A stretch of 64,000 nucleotides of DNA from Planctomyces sp. (lineage in GTDB: Bacteria > Planctomycetota > Planctomycetia > Planctomycetales > Planctomycetaceae), in NCBI GenBank assembly GCA_016795105.1, contig JAEUIH010000009.1, positions 124,001-188,000 of the forward strand, read 5' to 3'. The notes under the pieces are model-generated. The model was not told the DNA's origin. It made no database searches and saw only the letters and a program-made list of their open reading frames with translations. This document shows positions 56,385 through 64,000 of this stretch, piece by piece (position 1 is the first letter of the stretch; each line of letters starts with the position of its first letter). Position numbers and translations under genes: made by a program.

Positions 56385-56686
56385 GGAACCACCGTTGAGC
56401 AAACAAAGCAGAATGGACGTCGACGTTCCCTGGCTATACGCCCAAAGAATTCTAACAGAGTGAATCGGAAATTCCCTGTCTGCGTTGCAAACATCGAGCA
56501 GGGCAGCCTTTTTAGCAGGAAAAACTGCTGTTGACGCATTTGTCGACTGCATGGAGAATCCAGCTGGTGATTCCTGAGAATTTTGGATCAGGACTGCTGA
56601 GCAGGATGCGCACGCAGTGAGAGTATCAGGTACGACGAGCCGTTTGGCCGAATCAGAAAGTTCGACGGGCCTTGAATTCAACATCC
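56385..56686. other. Intergenic region between divergent membrane-protein and murE genes
   Basis: About 300 bp, probably with promoters for both sides. No RNA gene, strong dyad or hexamer pair is convincing. Confidence 0.4.
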
Positions 56687-58210
56687 ATGGATGGAATGCG
56701 GCTAAGTCTTCGAGAATCGCTTGGAGCGGTCAGCTTTGTCGACTGTGGCGATTTAGTTGTTTCACGCTGTGTTTGCGACAGTCGTGAGATTCAACCCGGA
56801 GATTTATTTGTCGCTCTGAGAGGTCCTCAACACGACGGACATCATTTTCTCCATCATGCGATTCGTGCTGGTGCTGCCGGGGTTCTTGTGGAACAGCCTC
56901 AATCCCGAATTCGCATCCCTCAGTGTGTTGTTAGAAACACTCGCATCGCGTGGGCACAGTTGTGTATGGCGTTCGAACGCCGCCCATCGCAGAAGCTGGT
57001 TGCGGCCGGTGTTACCGGAACCAATGGCAAGACGACCACGACCTGGCTTTTGAGATCGATCCTGCAGCATGCCGGATTTCAGTCGGGACTGTTGGGAACA
57101 ATCGAATACCATGATGGTCGTGAATCCTGGGAAGCTGGACTTACGACCCCGGATGCATTTGATCTGGCTCGTATGATGTCGCGAATGGTACATGCAGGAT
57201 CCAGCCACTGTGTGATGGAGATCAGCAGTCATGCGCTTGATCAGTATCGTTGTCATGGTGTAAAGCTGCAGACGGGGGCCATCACAAATATTACGCAGGA
57301 TCATTTTGACTACCACGGTACCGCTGGCGCATATCGAACGGCAAAGGCCAGGATTGCAGAGCTTATAGAGGACAGCCGCCCGCTGCTTGTGGGGATAGAT
57401 GATCCAGGCTGTCGACTCGCATTGGAAGAGATACCAGCTTCGCAGTCAATCGTCACGTTTGGTATGTCCGATGACGCGGTTCTCAGAGCGACGGTCCGTG
57501 AACGAATGCTCGATGAAACCACTGTTCGAGTCCGTCTGATGGGAGAAGAGATTCAGTTCACCACTCGGCTGTCCGGCGACCATAACGTGCTGAATTGTCT
57601 CGCAGCAGCGGGGATGGCAGAACAATTGGGCATCGACCCTGCGGCAATTGCAGGCGGCCTGGAAGCAGTGCAGTCAGTCCCAGGGCGAATGGAGCGGGTC
57701 GATATTGGACAGGGGTTTCGGTTAATTGTGGATTATGCTCATACTCCGGATGGTCTAAGTCATTGTCTTCGAAGTGTCAAATCGATGACGGCAGGTCGGC
57801 TGATTTGTGTTTTTGGTGCTGGTGGAGACCGTGACCGATCAAAGCGACCGGAAATGGCACGAGCATCTCAGATCGCTGACATTGTGATTGTGACTTCCGA
57901 CAATCCTCGATCGGAGGACCCTCAACGTATCATTTCGGATATCCTCGCAGGTTTCGAAAATCCGGATCAGGTGTTTCGTACGACGGATCGATTTGCAGCA
58001 ATCCGCAGGGCCGTCACTATGGCCGAACCAGGTGATTCTGTCGTAATCGCTGGCCGTGGACATGAGTCAATTCAGCAGGTTGGCCAGCGGCAGATTTCGT
58101 TCGACGACCGGAAAGTTGCTCGACGAGCACTTCTGGATCTCTCGACTTCAAAACCTAATGTGCTCCGACAAAATCTTTCGGCAGGGGTTGCTCAGCCGAT
58201 TCCGGCTTAA
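56687..58210 (+). CDS. murE: UDP-N-acetylmuramoyl-tripeptide synthetase MurE
   Basis: The product is 507 residues from ATG at 56687. It adds the third amino acid to UDP-MurNAc-dipeptide in the cytoplasm. The N-terminal domain contains VCDSREIQPGDLFVALRGPQHDGHHFL. The ATP loop is GVTGTNGKTTTT near residue 108. The carbamylated Lys is in GAYRTAKAR. Other blocks are TTPDAFDLARMMSRMVHAG and CVMEISSHALDQYRCHGV. SDNPRSEDP near residue 400 is the DNPR motif that binds meso-diaminopimelate, so mDAP is the predicted third residue. It sits just before murF. Planctomycetes were long thought to lack peptidoglycan; these genes fit the later evidence that many make it. Confidence 0.96.
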   Translation: MDGMRLSLRESLGAVSFVDCGDLVVSRCVCDSREIQPGDLFVALRGPQHDGHHFLHHAIRAGAAGVLVEQPQSRIRIPQCVVRNTRIAWAQLCMAFERRPSQKLVAAGVTGTNGKTTTTWLLRSILQHAGFQSGLLGTIEYHDGRESWEAGLTTPDAFDLARMMSRMVHAGSSHCVMEISSHALDQYRCHGVKLQTGAITNITQDHFDYHGTAGAYRTAKARIAELIEDSRPLLVGIDDPGCRLALEEIPASQSIVTFGMSDDAVLRATVRERMLDETTVRVRLMGEEIQFTTRLSGDHNVLNCLAAAGMAEQLGIDPAAIAGGLEAVQSVPGRMERVDIGQGFRLIVDYAHTPDGLSHCLRSVKSMTAGRLICVFGAGGDRDRSKRPEMARASQIADIVIVTSDNPRSEDPQRIISDILAGFENPDQVFRTTDRFAAIRRAVTMAEPGDSVVIAGRGHESIQQVGQRQISFDDRKVARRALLDLSTSKPNVLRQNLSAGVAQPIPA

Positions 58211-58243
58211 AGTCTGTCGTTCCACTGCGATTTGAGAAGGCCC

Positions 58244-59707
58244 ATGTTTCCGCTGAGTCCAGAACAACTGTTGTCGGTGATCGGAGGTGTCGCCAAAACG
58301 ACTCTTCCCCCTGACTTGCAATTGTTGACAGGCGTGACAATCGATTCGAGGTCAGTTCGGCAGGGCGACATCTTCTTCGCGCTTCCCGGCTCTCGTCAAC
58401 ATGGTGTGGAATACGCGGCACAGGCAGTGCAGTCGGGAGCAGCCTGCGTGGTGGTTGATTCATCGGCTGTGATGACAAGCGACCAACTGAACCTGAACGG
58501 ATTGATCGAGGTTCCGGATTGTCGGGCTGCGCTTTGGAAACTGGCGGAATGGAATCGTCAGCAGACGGATGCCGTTCTGATTGCTGTTACGGGAAGTGTT
58601 GGTAAAACAACGACTCGGCAAATGATTGCCGCAGTTCTGAGTGAGGAGTTTCGAGGGATTCAGAGTCCGGCAAGCTTCAACAACGAGCTTGGAGTACCGC
58701 TTTCGCTGCTGTTGTTGTCGCCGGAACATGAATTCGGCGTTCTTGAGATTGGAGCCTCAGCAGCCGGGGAAATCGCGAGACTGGCTGGTCTGGTTCAACC
58801 TGAGCTCTCGGTGGTGACTCGTGTTGCCGAAGCCCATCTGGAAGGGTTCGGAACCATAGAAGGGGTTCAACGCGGAAAACAGGAACTCGTTGAAGCGACT
58901 TCGTCTGCCGGAGTCGTATTCCTCAATGCTGACGACGAACGAGTCCTCAGCATGCGCAATGCAACTTCTGCTCGTGTTGTTCTGTTTGGAAATCGGATTC
59001 AGGGGCAGTTTTCTGCGGAGCAAGTGCGTGTTGATGCTGATGGTCTTCGTCTGAACATTTCTGGTGAGGAGTATCTGCTTCCTGAGGTTCAGCGTCATCT
59101 CGTGACCTCAGTGCTTGCGACAGTGGCCGTCGCGACAACGCTTGGCTTGTCCGCAGATCGAATTCGTTCGGGACTCGCGAAATTCAAAGTCCCATCAGGG
59201 CGTGGAAACACCGTGATGATGTCGCCATGGTTCGTAGTTGATGATGCTTATAATGCAAGTCCGGCAAGTGTTGTTGCAGCCGCCACATCATTGGCTGAGT
59301 TGAAGACGGGTGGAAAGAGAATACTTGTACTTGGTGACATGCTGGAGTTGGGAAATACCGCAGAGACGCTGCACTTTCAGACAGGAAAAGCAATCGCGTC
59401 GCTGAACATTGATCACGTTATGGTGATGGGGGAATTCAGAGACGCATTCCTCACCGGCTTTTGTGTGGGTGGGACGGCTGGGCGTGAGACAAACTTAAAC
59501 CGCGATTCCGAACGAAATCTCATGAACAAAATCTCAGTCTGTCGTGACCTCCAACTCCTGACATTCGTCCTCGACTGCTTCTTGTCGCCGGGCGATGTTG
59601 TGTGGGTCAAGGGATCCCGGGGTGTTTCAATGGAGCGAGTTGTCCGCTTTTTGATTTCGTTGGCAGATGCCAATCGCGAGTCATCCCAACTGAGACGGGT
59701 CGCTTGA
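58244..59707 (+). CDS. murF: UDP-N-acetylmuramoyl-tripeptide-D-Ala-D-Ala ligase MurF
   Basis: ATG at 58244 with AGAAGG upstream gives 487 residues. Landmarks are GVTIDSRSVRQGDIFFALPG, the ATP loop GSVGKTTTRQM near residue 116, the ASFNNELGVPLSLL block and VLEIGASAAGEIARLA, followed by DDAYNASPASVVAA near 330. The C-terminal domain carries VLGDMLELG and WVKGSRGVSMERVV. MurF finishes the UDP-MurNAc-pentapeptide. It lies 33 bp after murE and probably shares a transcript. The usual next gene, mraY, is not here; instead a secreted Cys/Gly-rich protein follows after 234 bp. Confidence 0.96.
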   Translation: MFPLSPEQLLSVIGGVAKTTLPPDLQLLTGVTIDSRSVRQGDIFFALPGSRQHGVEYAAQAVQSGAACVVVDSSAVMTSDQLNLNGLIEVPDCRAALWKLAEWNRQQTDAVLIAVTGSVGKTTTRQMIAAVLSEEFRGIQSPASFNNELGVPLSLLLLSPEHEFGVLEIGASAAGEIARLAGLVQPELSVVTRVAEAHLEGFGTIEGVQRGKQELVEATSSAGVVFLNADDERVLSMRNATSARVVLFGNRIQGQFSAEQVRVDADGLRLNISGEEYLLPEVQRHLVTSVLATVAVATTLGLSADRIRSGLAKFKVPSGRGNTVMMSPWFVVDDAYNASPASVVAAATSLAELKTGGKRILVLGDMLELGNTAETLHFQTGKAIASLNIDHVMVMGEFRDAFLTGFCVGGTAGRETNLNRDSERNLMNKISVCRDLQLLTFVLDCFLSPGDVVWVKGSRGVSMERVVRFLISLADANRESSQLRRVA

Positions 59708-59941
59708 CCACTGGGACTCTGTAATTTCTCAATCTGTGTGTGGCTGGCGTAACACTTTTGGTGGTTGGGACTTACAAGTCGGTGGAATGCGGACACGAAG
59801 CATTTCAGAAAACGGCCATTTGACAAACGGTGAACTGCCTGAGCAGAATGTCCGGCCGGGGTAATTTCTGCGGATTGCAGAAACCTGCGCATCTGCCGGA
59901 AGTGAACTGTCACAAAGTCGTCGTCACGAAAGAAGTCAACG

Positions 59942-60946
59942 ATGAACCTCTTATCCAGGGTTGGATTTTCTCTGGCCACAGCGATTCTTGCTGCAGCTCC
60001 TGCGGCTGCACAGGTCTCCAGTTGTTTTTTCCCGTTTTGGGGCGGTTATGGAGCTCCAATGTACGGCGGAGGCTATGCCGGGTATTCACCGACTTGGGGT
60101 GTCCCTGCGCCAATGGCAATGTACTCCGCCTCGTATGCCCCGTCAGCAGGATGTTGCGTTCCATCCTGCTGTGACCCATGTGGCGGCTGCAGCACGGGCG
60201 CCTGTGGTGTTGGAGCGACGGGGACAGGGACGTTGAAGCCAACGACCGATGAAAACTTCATCGAGCAGTCTCGCGAAAAGCAGGAAGATGCTGGTAAAGA
60301 GCGAACATTCGGCAGTGACCCTGATACTGATCCAAATCGTCAGTACCAGAGAGAACGAAATCCAGGTGATGGGTTTGAGCCGGGTACTGGACGCACACGA
60401 CCTGACCCGCGGACACCGGCAGATAGCGGCTGGGAGAATCGTGGTCGTACTGCTCCGGGCTCTGATCCGGCTGGAGCGGGGGGAGCTGGGGCTGGTGGTT
60501 CTGGAGCCGGTGCGGGAGCAGTTGATGGTGCCGATACCGGAACGGATGATGGGGCTTTTCCACCGTTTCCGGACAATCTTGGTGGGGATCGCAGTTCTAA
60601 TAAACCACCGATGTCTGATCCTGCAACCGAAGCAACACCGGCGGGTAATGGGACAGGAGACGATGGGTTTGGCAGTCCCGCTGCGGATCCAGCGAAGGAC
60701 TCGGCTAAGGATCCAGCGGACTTCCTTGGTCCAGGAGCAACGGATGGATCGAAATCGGAGACTGACCCAGCAACCGGAGCAAATCCGACCGCGATGCGAA
60801 GTCAGTTGCGAGAGGTAGTTCCAAGTCAGCGACTGGCTGGCCGACCTGCGAGGAAGTCGAATTCCGGTTTTGCCGGAAGTCAATCCAACGGCAAGGCAAC
60901 CAGATGGATTTCAGTTCCATTGCCCGAGTCGCACGCTCGGCTTTAA
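59942..60946 (+). CDS. Secreted low-complexity protein, Cys/Gly/Pro/Asp-rich
   Basis: The product is 334 residues. A clear signal peptide (VGFSLATAILAAAPAAAQ) is followed by a Gly/Tyr/Pro-rich stretch (GGYGAPMYGGGYAGYSPTWG), a cluster of Cys (CCVPSCCDPCGGCSTGACG, residues about 71-89), and a long acidic region rich in Gly, Asp, Pro and Ala (DPAGAGGAGAGGSGAG). I recognise no enzyme motif. Cys-rich, Pro-rich secreted proteins of this kind are common in planctomycete envelopes, and disulfide cross-linking or a matrix role is plausible. A terminator follows. The gene starts 234 bp after murF on the same strand. Confidence 0.75.
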   Translation: MNLLSRVGFSLATAILAAAPAAAQVSSCFFPFWGGYGAPMYGGGYAGYSPTWGVPAPMAMYSASYAPSAGCCVPSCCDPCGGCSTGACGVGATGTGTLKPTTDENFIEQSREKQEDAGKERTFGSDPDTDPNRQYQRERNPGDGFEPGTGRTRPDPRTPADSGWENRGRTAPGSDPAGAGGAGAGGSGAGAGAVDGADTGTDDGAFPPFPDNLGGDRSSNKPPMSDPATEATPAGNGTGDDGFGSPAADPAKDSAKDPADFLGPGATDGSKSETDPATGANPTAMRSQLREVVPSQRLAGRPARKSNSGFAGSQSNGKATRWISVPLPESHARL

Positions 60947-60994
60947 TCTCTGGATTGATTGCGACCTGTTTCATTGAACGAGAACAAAACAATC

Positions 60995-61028
60995 GACCCG
61001 GCTGTCCAGCAGCCGGGTCTTCTTTTTG
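60995..61028 (+). terminator. Intrinsic terminator after the Cys/Gly-rich gene
   Basis: GACCCGGCTG (60995-61004) and CAGCCGGGTC (61010-61019) form a perfect 10-bp stem with loop TCCAG. A T-rich tail TCTTCTTTTT follows. Confidence 0.9.
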
Positions 61029-61059
61029 AATTCAATGAAGGCGAGATGGTGCCAGCGTT

Positions 61060-62391
61060 TCAGCCGGTTACCTTTGGTTCCCAGCCTGGTTCATAAGAGC
61101 GTGTCCACAGTTTTTCCGCTTCCGGGTTTCCGATGATATGACCATTTGCCGGGTCGCATTGAATCGAGTCACCTGTGCGCAGCGCGATGTTGCCGAGGTG
61201 GCACAGCAGAGTTGATTTGTGGCCTTCCTCGATTTCTGAGTTGAGCAGGGTTGGGTCATTTGCTCGAATTGCGTTGACAAAGTTAGCAATATGATCGCTG
61301 GTACCATCGTGACTGGTTTCACGAGCGACCTCTTTGCCTTTGTCATCATAGATGGCGTATCCCCATCCATCCATTCTCATGCTGCCTGATTCACCATGGA
61401 ACGATGCTCCGTAGCCATCGCCATAGAGCCCATCACTGCTGCAGCTCAGCCCTTCCCAAATGATTTGTTTCTTACCCGGGAATTCGTAAGAGACGATTTG
61501 AGTATCAGCGGTTTCCTGGTCATCGTTGAATCGATATCTGCCGCCTGAAGAGACGACTCGAACAGGGTAATCAACCTGCAGGCCCCAACGAGACAGATCA
61601 ATCGAATGAATTCCGTTATTGCCAAGTTCTCCATTGCCATAATGCCATACCCAGTGCCAGTTGTAATGCAGTCGATTGCTGGTATAGGGGAGTCGTGGAG
61701 CGGGGCCCTGCCAAAGTTCGTAGTTGATGTGCGGAGGAGCTTCTGTGGTAGTTCCGGTTCCAATTGGGCCTCGAGTTGCGGCATACCAGCTGCGACTGTA
61801 GTAGACGCGACCAATTCGACCTTCATGCAGAAGTCGAATTCCCTCAGCGATCTTTACGCCGCTTCTGCGCTGATTTCCCATCTGAACACATCGATGGTGT
61901 TTCCGGGCGGCTTCGATCAGCAGTTCGCCTTCAGCCGGGTTATGGCAGCAGGGTTTTTCAACATAGACATGTTTACCGGCATTGCAGGCCATGATTCCAG
62001 CGGGAGCGTGCCAGTGATTGGGGGCAGCCACAACGAGGGCTGTCACTTCCTTCTCAGAAAGGATTTCGCGAATGTCGGCAGTTGTTCGGACTTCATATGC
62101 GACACTTTTTGAAAACTCATCATGAAAAGACTTCAGACGATTTGAATCGATATCGCAAAGGTATCGGATTTCAACACCTGGGATCGCTGCAAAAATACGA
62201 GCCAGGGCGGAACCTCGATTCAGCCCCATGATTCCGACAGCGACTTTACTGAGATTTGTTTGCAAATCCTGAACTTTGGCAAGGGAGGTTGATGACGCAA
62301 GGGCGGCCGTTGCAGCGGCCGCAGAGCCTGACAGGAATTCTCGACGTGTGGCGTTCAAGTCGTTTGGCTTCGCAGCGGAGCAGATTGACAT
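61060..62391 (-). CDS. Tat-exported Gfo/Idh/MocA-family oxidoreductase
   Basis: The product is 443 residues. A twin-arginine leader (TRREFLSGSAAAATAALAS) ends near residue 36. The Rossmann part begins VAVGIMGLNRGSALARIF, with IRYLCDID for the adenine-ribose acidic residue. The VVAAPNHWHAPAGIMACNAGKHVYVEKPCCHN block includes the EKP active-site Lys near residue 145. The C-terminal domain shows RSWYAATRGPIGTG, YELWQGPAPRLPYTSNRLHYNWHWVWHYGNGELGNNGIHSIDL with conserved His and Asn. Export of a nicotinamide-dependent enzyme is a feature common in planctomycetes; the cofactor is loaded before Tat transport. The substrate is probably a sugar or inositol, but no neighbour fixes it. It is divergent from the AMP-ligase gene. 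Confidence 0.9.
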   Translation of the reverse strand: MSICSAAKPNDLNATRREFLSGSAAAATAALASSTSLAKVQDLQTNLSKVAVGIMGLNRGSALARIFAAIPGVEIRYLCDIDSNRLKSFHDEFSKSVAYEVRTTADIREILSEKEVTALVVAAPNHWHAPAGIMACNAGKHVYVEKPCCHNPAEGELLIEAARKHHRCVQMGNQRRSGVKIAEGIRLLHEGRIGRVYYSRSWYAATRGPIGTGTTTEAPPHINYELWQGPAPRLPYTSNRLHYNWHWVWHYGNGELGNNGIHSIDLSRWGLQVDYPVRVVSSGGRYRFNDDQETADTQIVSYEFPGKKQIIWEGLSCSSDGLYGDGYGASFHGESGSMRMDGWGYAIYDDKGKEVARETSHDGTSDHIANFVNAIRANDPTLLNSEIEEGHKSTLLCHLGNIALRTGDSIQCDPANGHIIGNPEAEKLWTRSYEPGWEPKVTG

Positions 62392-62624
62392 GGCTGGACC
62401 TCCTGAGTTTCAGGCGTGGAGGGAGAATTCCGAAACTTGAGCGAACGAGGTAGGCGTACAGTGCAGTGAGAAGATTTCTCAGATCCAGTAGACTAAAGTG
62501 TTCGGGAACTCTCTGCCAGCGAACACAGTTTTTCATGTGTGTCAGTGGGGTGGAATTCCGCAACGGAGACTCTAGGATACCTCCGTGGTCGATAAATCCA
62601 CGGTCTGTGAATGGGGAAAGAATA

Positions 62625-63719
62625 GTGAGTACACTTGAAGAAAAATGTCGGGCTCAGCGTGAACTTCTGGACGAGCACACGCGGGAAACCGTACGGTGGC
62701 ACTTCAGCGAGGATACAGGTTGCGACTTCTGGCTGGAGAAGAAGAAGACGTTTGACTTTGATCCACTGAAAGACGTGAACTGCTTCAATGACTTGAAGAA
62801 GTTTCCGTTGTTTGAAGATGAATGGCTGCGCGGTGGCCCAATGCGGCGCTGGGTCCCTAAGCAGTGGCAGAACAAGCCGATCTATGTGTTTGAGACTGGT
62901 GGAACGACTGGTATCCCCAAGTCGAGAGTCGTGGTAGAAGATCACTGGATTGACTACGAATTGTTCAGCGCGACTCTTCCTGACGAAAGCTTTCCGAAGG
63001 GAGCAAACTGGTTGATGCTTGGTCCGTCAGGGCCTCGCCGACTCAGGCTTGCGATTGAGCATCTCGCTCAGTTTCGTGGTGGGATCTGTTTCTGCGTGGA
63101 CCTTGATCCGCGATGGGTCGTGAAGCTTCTGAAAAAGGGAAAGGTGGAAGACGCAAAGGAATATAGTGCTCACTGCATCGATCAGGCGATCACAATTCTT
63201 TCTGCGAACAATGACATTCAGTGCATGTTTACGACTCCGAAGCTTCTGGAAGCCCTTGCACTTCGGCTGATGGATCAGGGTAGCAGTATCGAAGAGGCGG
63301 GTATCAAAGGGATTTTTTGTGGAGGAACAGAATTCACTCAGCAATGGTATCGGTTCGCTCGGGAAGAGTTGCTTGGCCCAAATGTGTATATCACTCCGAC
63401 GTACGGTAATACTCTGATGGGCCTTGCCTGTGGCAAGCCTCACGATCCGGCCGACAACTACAAGATCACCTACTTTGCTCCGCAGCCGAGAGCTGTAATT
63501 GAGGTTGTCGATTTTGATGACCACAATAAAGTGGTTGAGTACGGTGCGACTGGACGAGTGAAGCTGTACACGATGACCAAAGAACTGTTTGTTCCAGGAT
63601 TTTTGGAACGCGATGAAGGAGAACGCGAGTTACCGCACGACAAGTATCCCTGGGACGGTGTTTCCAGTGTTCGTCCTTACCATGTGTTCGCCAAAACGAC
63701 AACCGTCGGGGTTTATTAG
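62625..63719 (+). CDS. AMP-forming ligase (PaaK/LuxE-like adenylate-forming enzyme)
   Basis: GTG at 62625 with GGGGA 7 bp upstream gives 364 residues. The signature phosphate loop is ETGGTTGIPKSR near residue 89. Later landmarks are IQCMFTTPKLLEALALRLMDQG, IKGIFCGGTEFTQQWYRFAREELLGPNVYITPTYGNTLMG, and PRAVIEVVDFDDHNKVVEYGATGRVKLYTMTKELFVPGFLERDEGER, which match the phenylacetate-CoA ligase/coenzyme F390 synthetase branch. The length is shorter than PaaK (about 430) and close to LuxE acyl-protein synthetases. The next gene is aldehyde-dehydrogenase-like, so the pair could activate and reduce an acid to an aldehyde. The acid is unknown. Confidence 0.85.
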   Translation: MSTLEEKCRAQRELLDEHTRETVRWHFSEDTGCDFWLEKKKTFDFDPLKDVNCFNDLKKFPLFEDEWLRGGPMRRWVPKQWQNKPIYVFETGGTTGIPKSRVVVEDHWIDYELFSATLPDESFPKGANWLMLGPSGPRRLRLAIEHLAQFRGGICFCVDLDPRWVVKLLKKGKVEDAKEYSAHCIDQAITILSANNDIQCMFTTPKLLEALALRLMDQGSSIEEAGIKGIFCGGTEFTQQWYRFAREELLGPNVYITPTYGNTLMGLACGKPHDPADNYKITYFAPQPRAVIEVVDFDDHNKVVEYGATGRVKLYTMTKELFVPGFLERDEGERELPHDKYPWDGVSSVRPYHVFAKTTTVGVY

Positions 63720-63828
63720 TCTGCTGATACCTGCCTATTGTTGTACGAAGCCGGCTCGATTTGCCTTTCAGGGTGACGAACCGGCCTCGCTTCTTCTGTC
63801 TGCCCACTTCTGACGACTGATACGAAAC

Positions 63829-64000
63829 ATGCTTGAAATTCCTGTGATTCGCTGGGGGGCTCCGTATGAGAGCCTTGAGAAGGCCGATGTGGTTCACTTC
63901 GAGACCGGCGAGGTGATGGCTCGGATGCATCAGGCAAATGCCGGGCTGGTTCAGATGGACATGCGGAAAGCCGGGAAAGCGCGTGAACGGCTTCGGCAAT
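63829..64000 (+). CDS. Aldehyde dehydrogenase-like/acyl reductase protein, 5' part only
   Basis: The first 57 codons are present, cut by the right edge. The start is ATG at 63829. The sequence MLEIPVIRWGAPYESLEKADVVHFETGEVMARMHQ followed by NAGLVQMDMRKAGKARERL looks like the N terminus of a planctomycete aldehyde-dehydrogenase-family protein, where the NAGLV and RKAxxAR parts precede the coenzyme-binding domain. No catalytic residue lies in the visible part. It follows the AMP-ligase gene by 109 bp on the same strand. The family assignment is tentative because the catalytic domain is missing from the window. Confidence 0.55.
   Translation, partial: MLEIPVIRWGAPYESLEKADVVHFETGEVMARMHQANAGLVQMDMRKAGKARERLRQ

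Noticed and set aside
60143-60883. Minus-strand open frame of about 246 codons
   Set aside because: It is antisense to the low-complexity Gly/Asp/Pro-rich secreted protein, where such long open frames arise from composition.

Overview
The window reads as chromosomal DNA of a planctomycete (order Planctomycetales). The marks are two giant secreted proteins combining a c-type-haem-like CxxCH domain with DUF1549/DUF1553 (PSCyt/PSD families), a DUF1800-DUF1501 pair plus a lone DUF1501 protein, sulfatases, a secreted Gfo/Idh/MocA dehydrogenase, a Cys-rich outer-membrane barrel, and futalosine-type menaquinone genes. Coding is dense on both strands, base composition is moderate, and GTG/TTG starts are frequent. 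No phage, plasmid, transposase or CRISPR array was seen.

Layout. 1-8 kb: a sugar-acid catabolic pair (enolase-superfamily protein cut by the left edge, overlapping an SMP-30-like fusion), two secreted sulfatases, and ftsH. 8-14.4 kb: a DUF1549/DUF1553 giant, then 2 bp later a degenerate sigma-54-activator-like protein, then a TolB-like propeller gene interrupted by one in-frame TGA. 14.3-19.4 kb (minus): rpsO, pnp, then a soluble histidine kinase and NtrC-type response regulator. 19.8-25.2 kb: an exported acidic hypothetical protein, an ECF sigma factor overlapping a tiny HX3CX2C anti-sigma-like gene, an epimerase, a Gly-rich exported protein and a second ECF sigma gene. The last two are separated by a strong terminator and a 19-unit 9-bp tandem array. 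26-28.5 kb: tRNA-Lys(CTT), purQ, a small zinc-ribbon membrane protein followed by four 37-bp hairpin repeats, and a NIPSNAP protein. 28.8-41.3 kb: a secreted protein, DUF1800/DUF1501, an MMPL/RND transporter, an orphan chemoreceptor, another DUF1501 protein and a coiled-coil membrane protein. 41.3-46.7 kb: an iron-type ABC binding protein and permease without an ATPase, facing a recO-bamD-lptE cluster. 47-52.7 kb: a porin-like barrel, and a second DUF1549/DUF1553 giant translationally coupled to a CHAD protein. 52.8-56 kb: a ThiF/MoeB-like E1 enzyme, mqnP and mqnE. 56.7-59.7 kb: murE and murF. The right end holds a Cys/Gly/Pro-rich secreted protein, a Gfo/Idh/MocA protein, and an AMP-ligase followed by a truncated aldehyde-dehydrogenase-like gene.

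How the genes fit together. Much of the window serves the cell envelope and periplasm: sulfatases, haem-domain giants, Tat-exported proteins, BamD/LptE for outer-membrane biogenesis, and MurE/MurF for peptidoglycan precursor synthesis. Regulation appears through a two-component pair, two ECF sigma factors and one enhancer-binding-protein relative that has lost its ATPase signatures. I found no clearly new defence or mobile system. The best leads are the TGA-interrupted propeller gene, the degenerate activator behind a PSD-type gene, the 9-bp array, the 37-bp hairpin repeats, and the CHAD gene coupled to a PSD-type gene. Starts were chosen from visible Shine-Dalgarno sequences and signal peptides; family calls rest on recognised motifs, not on a search.
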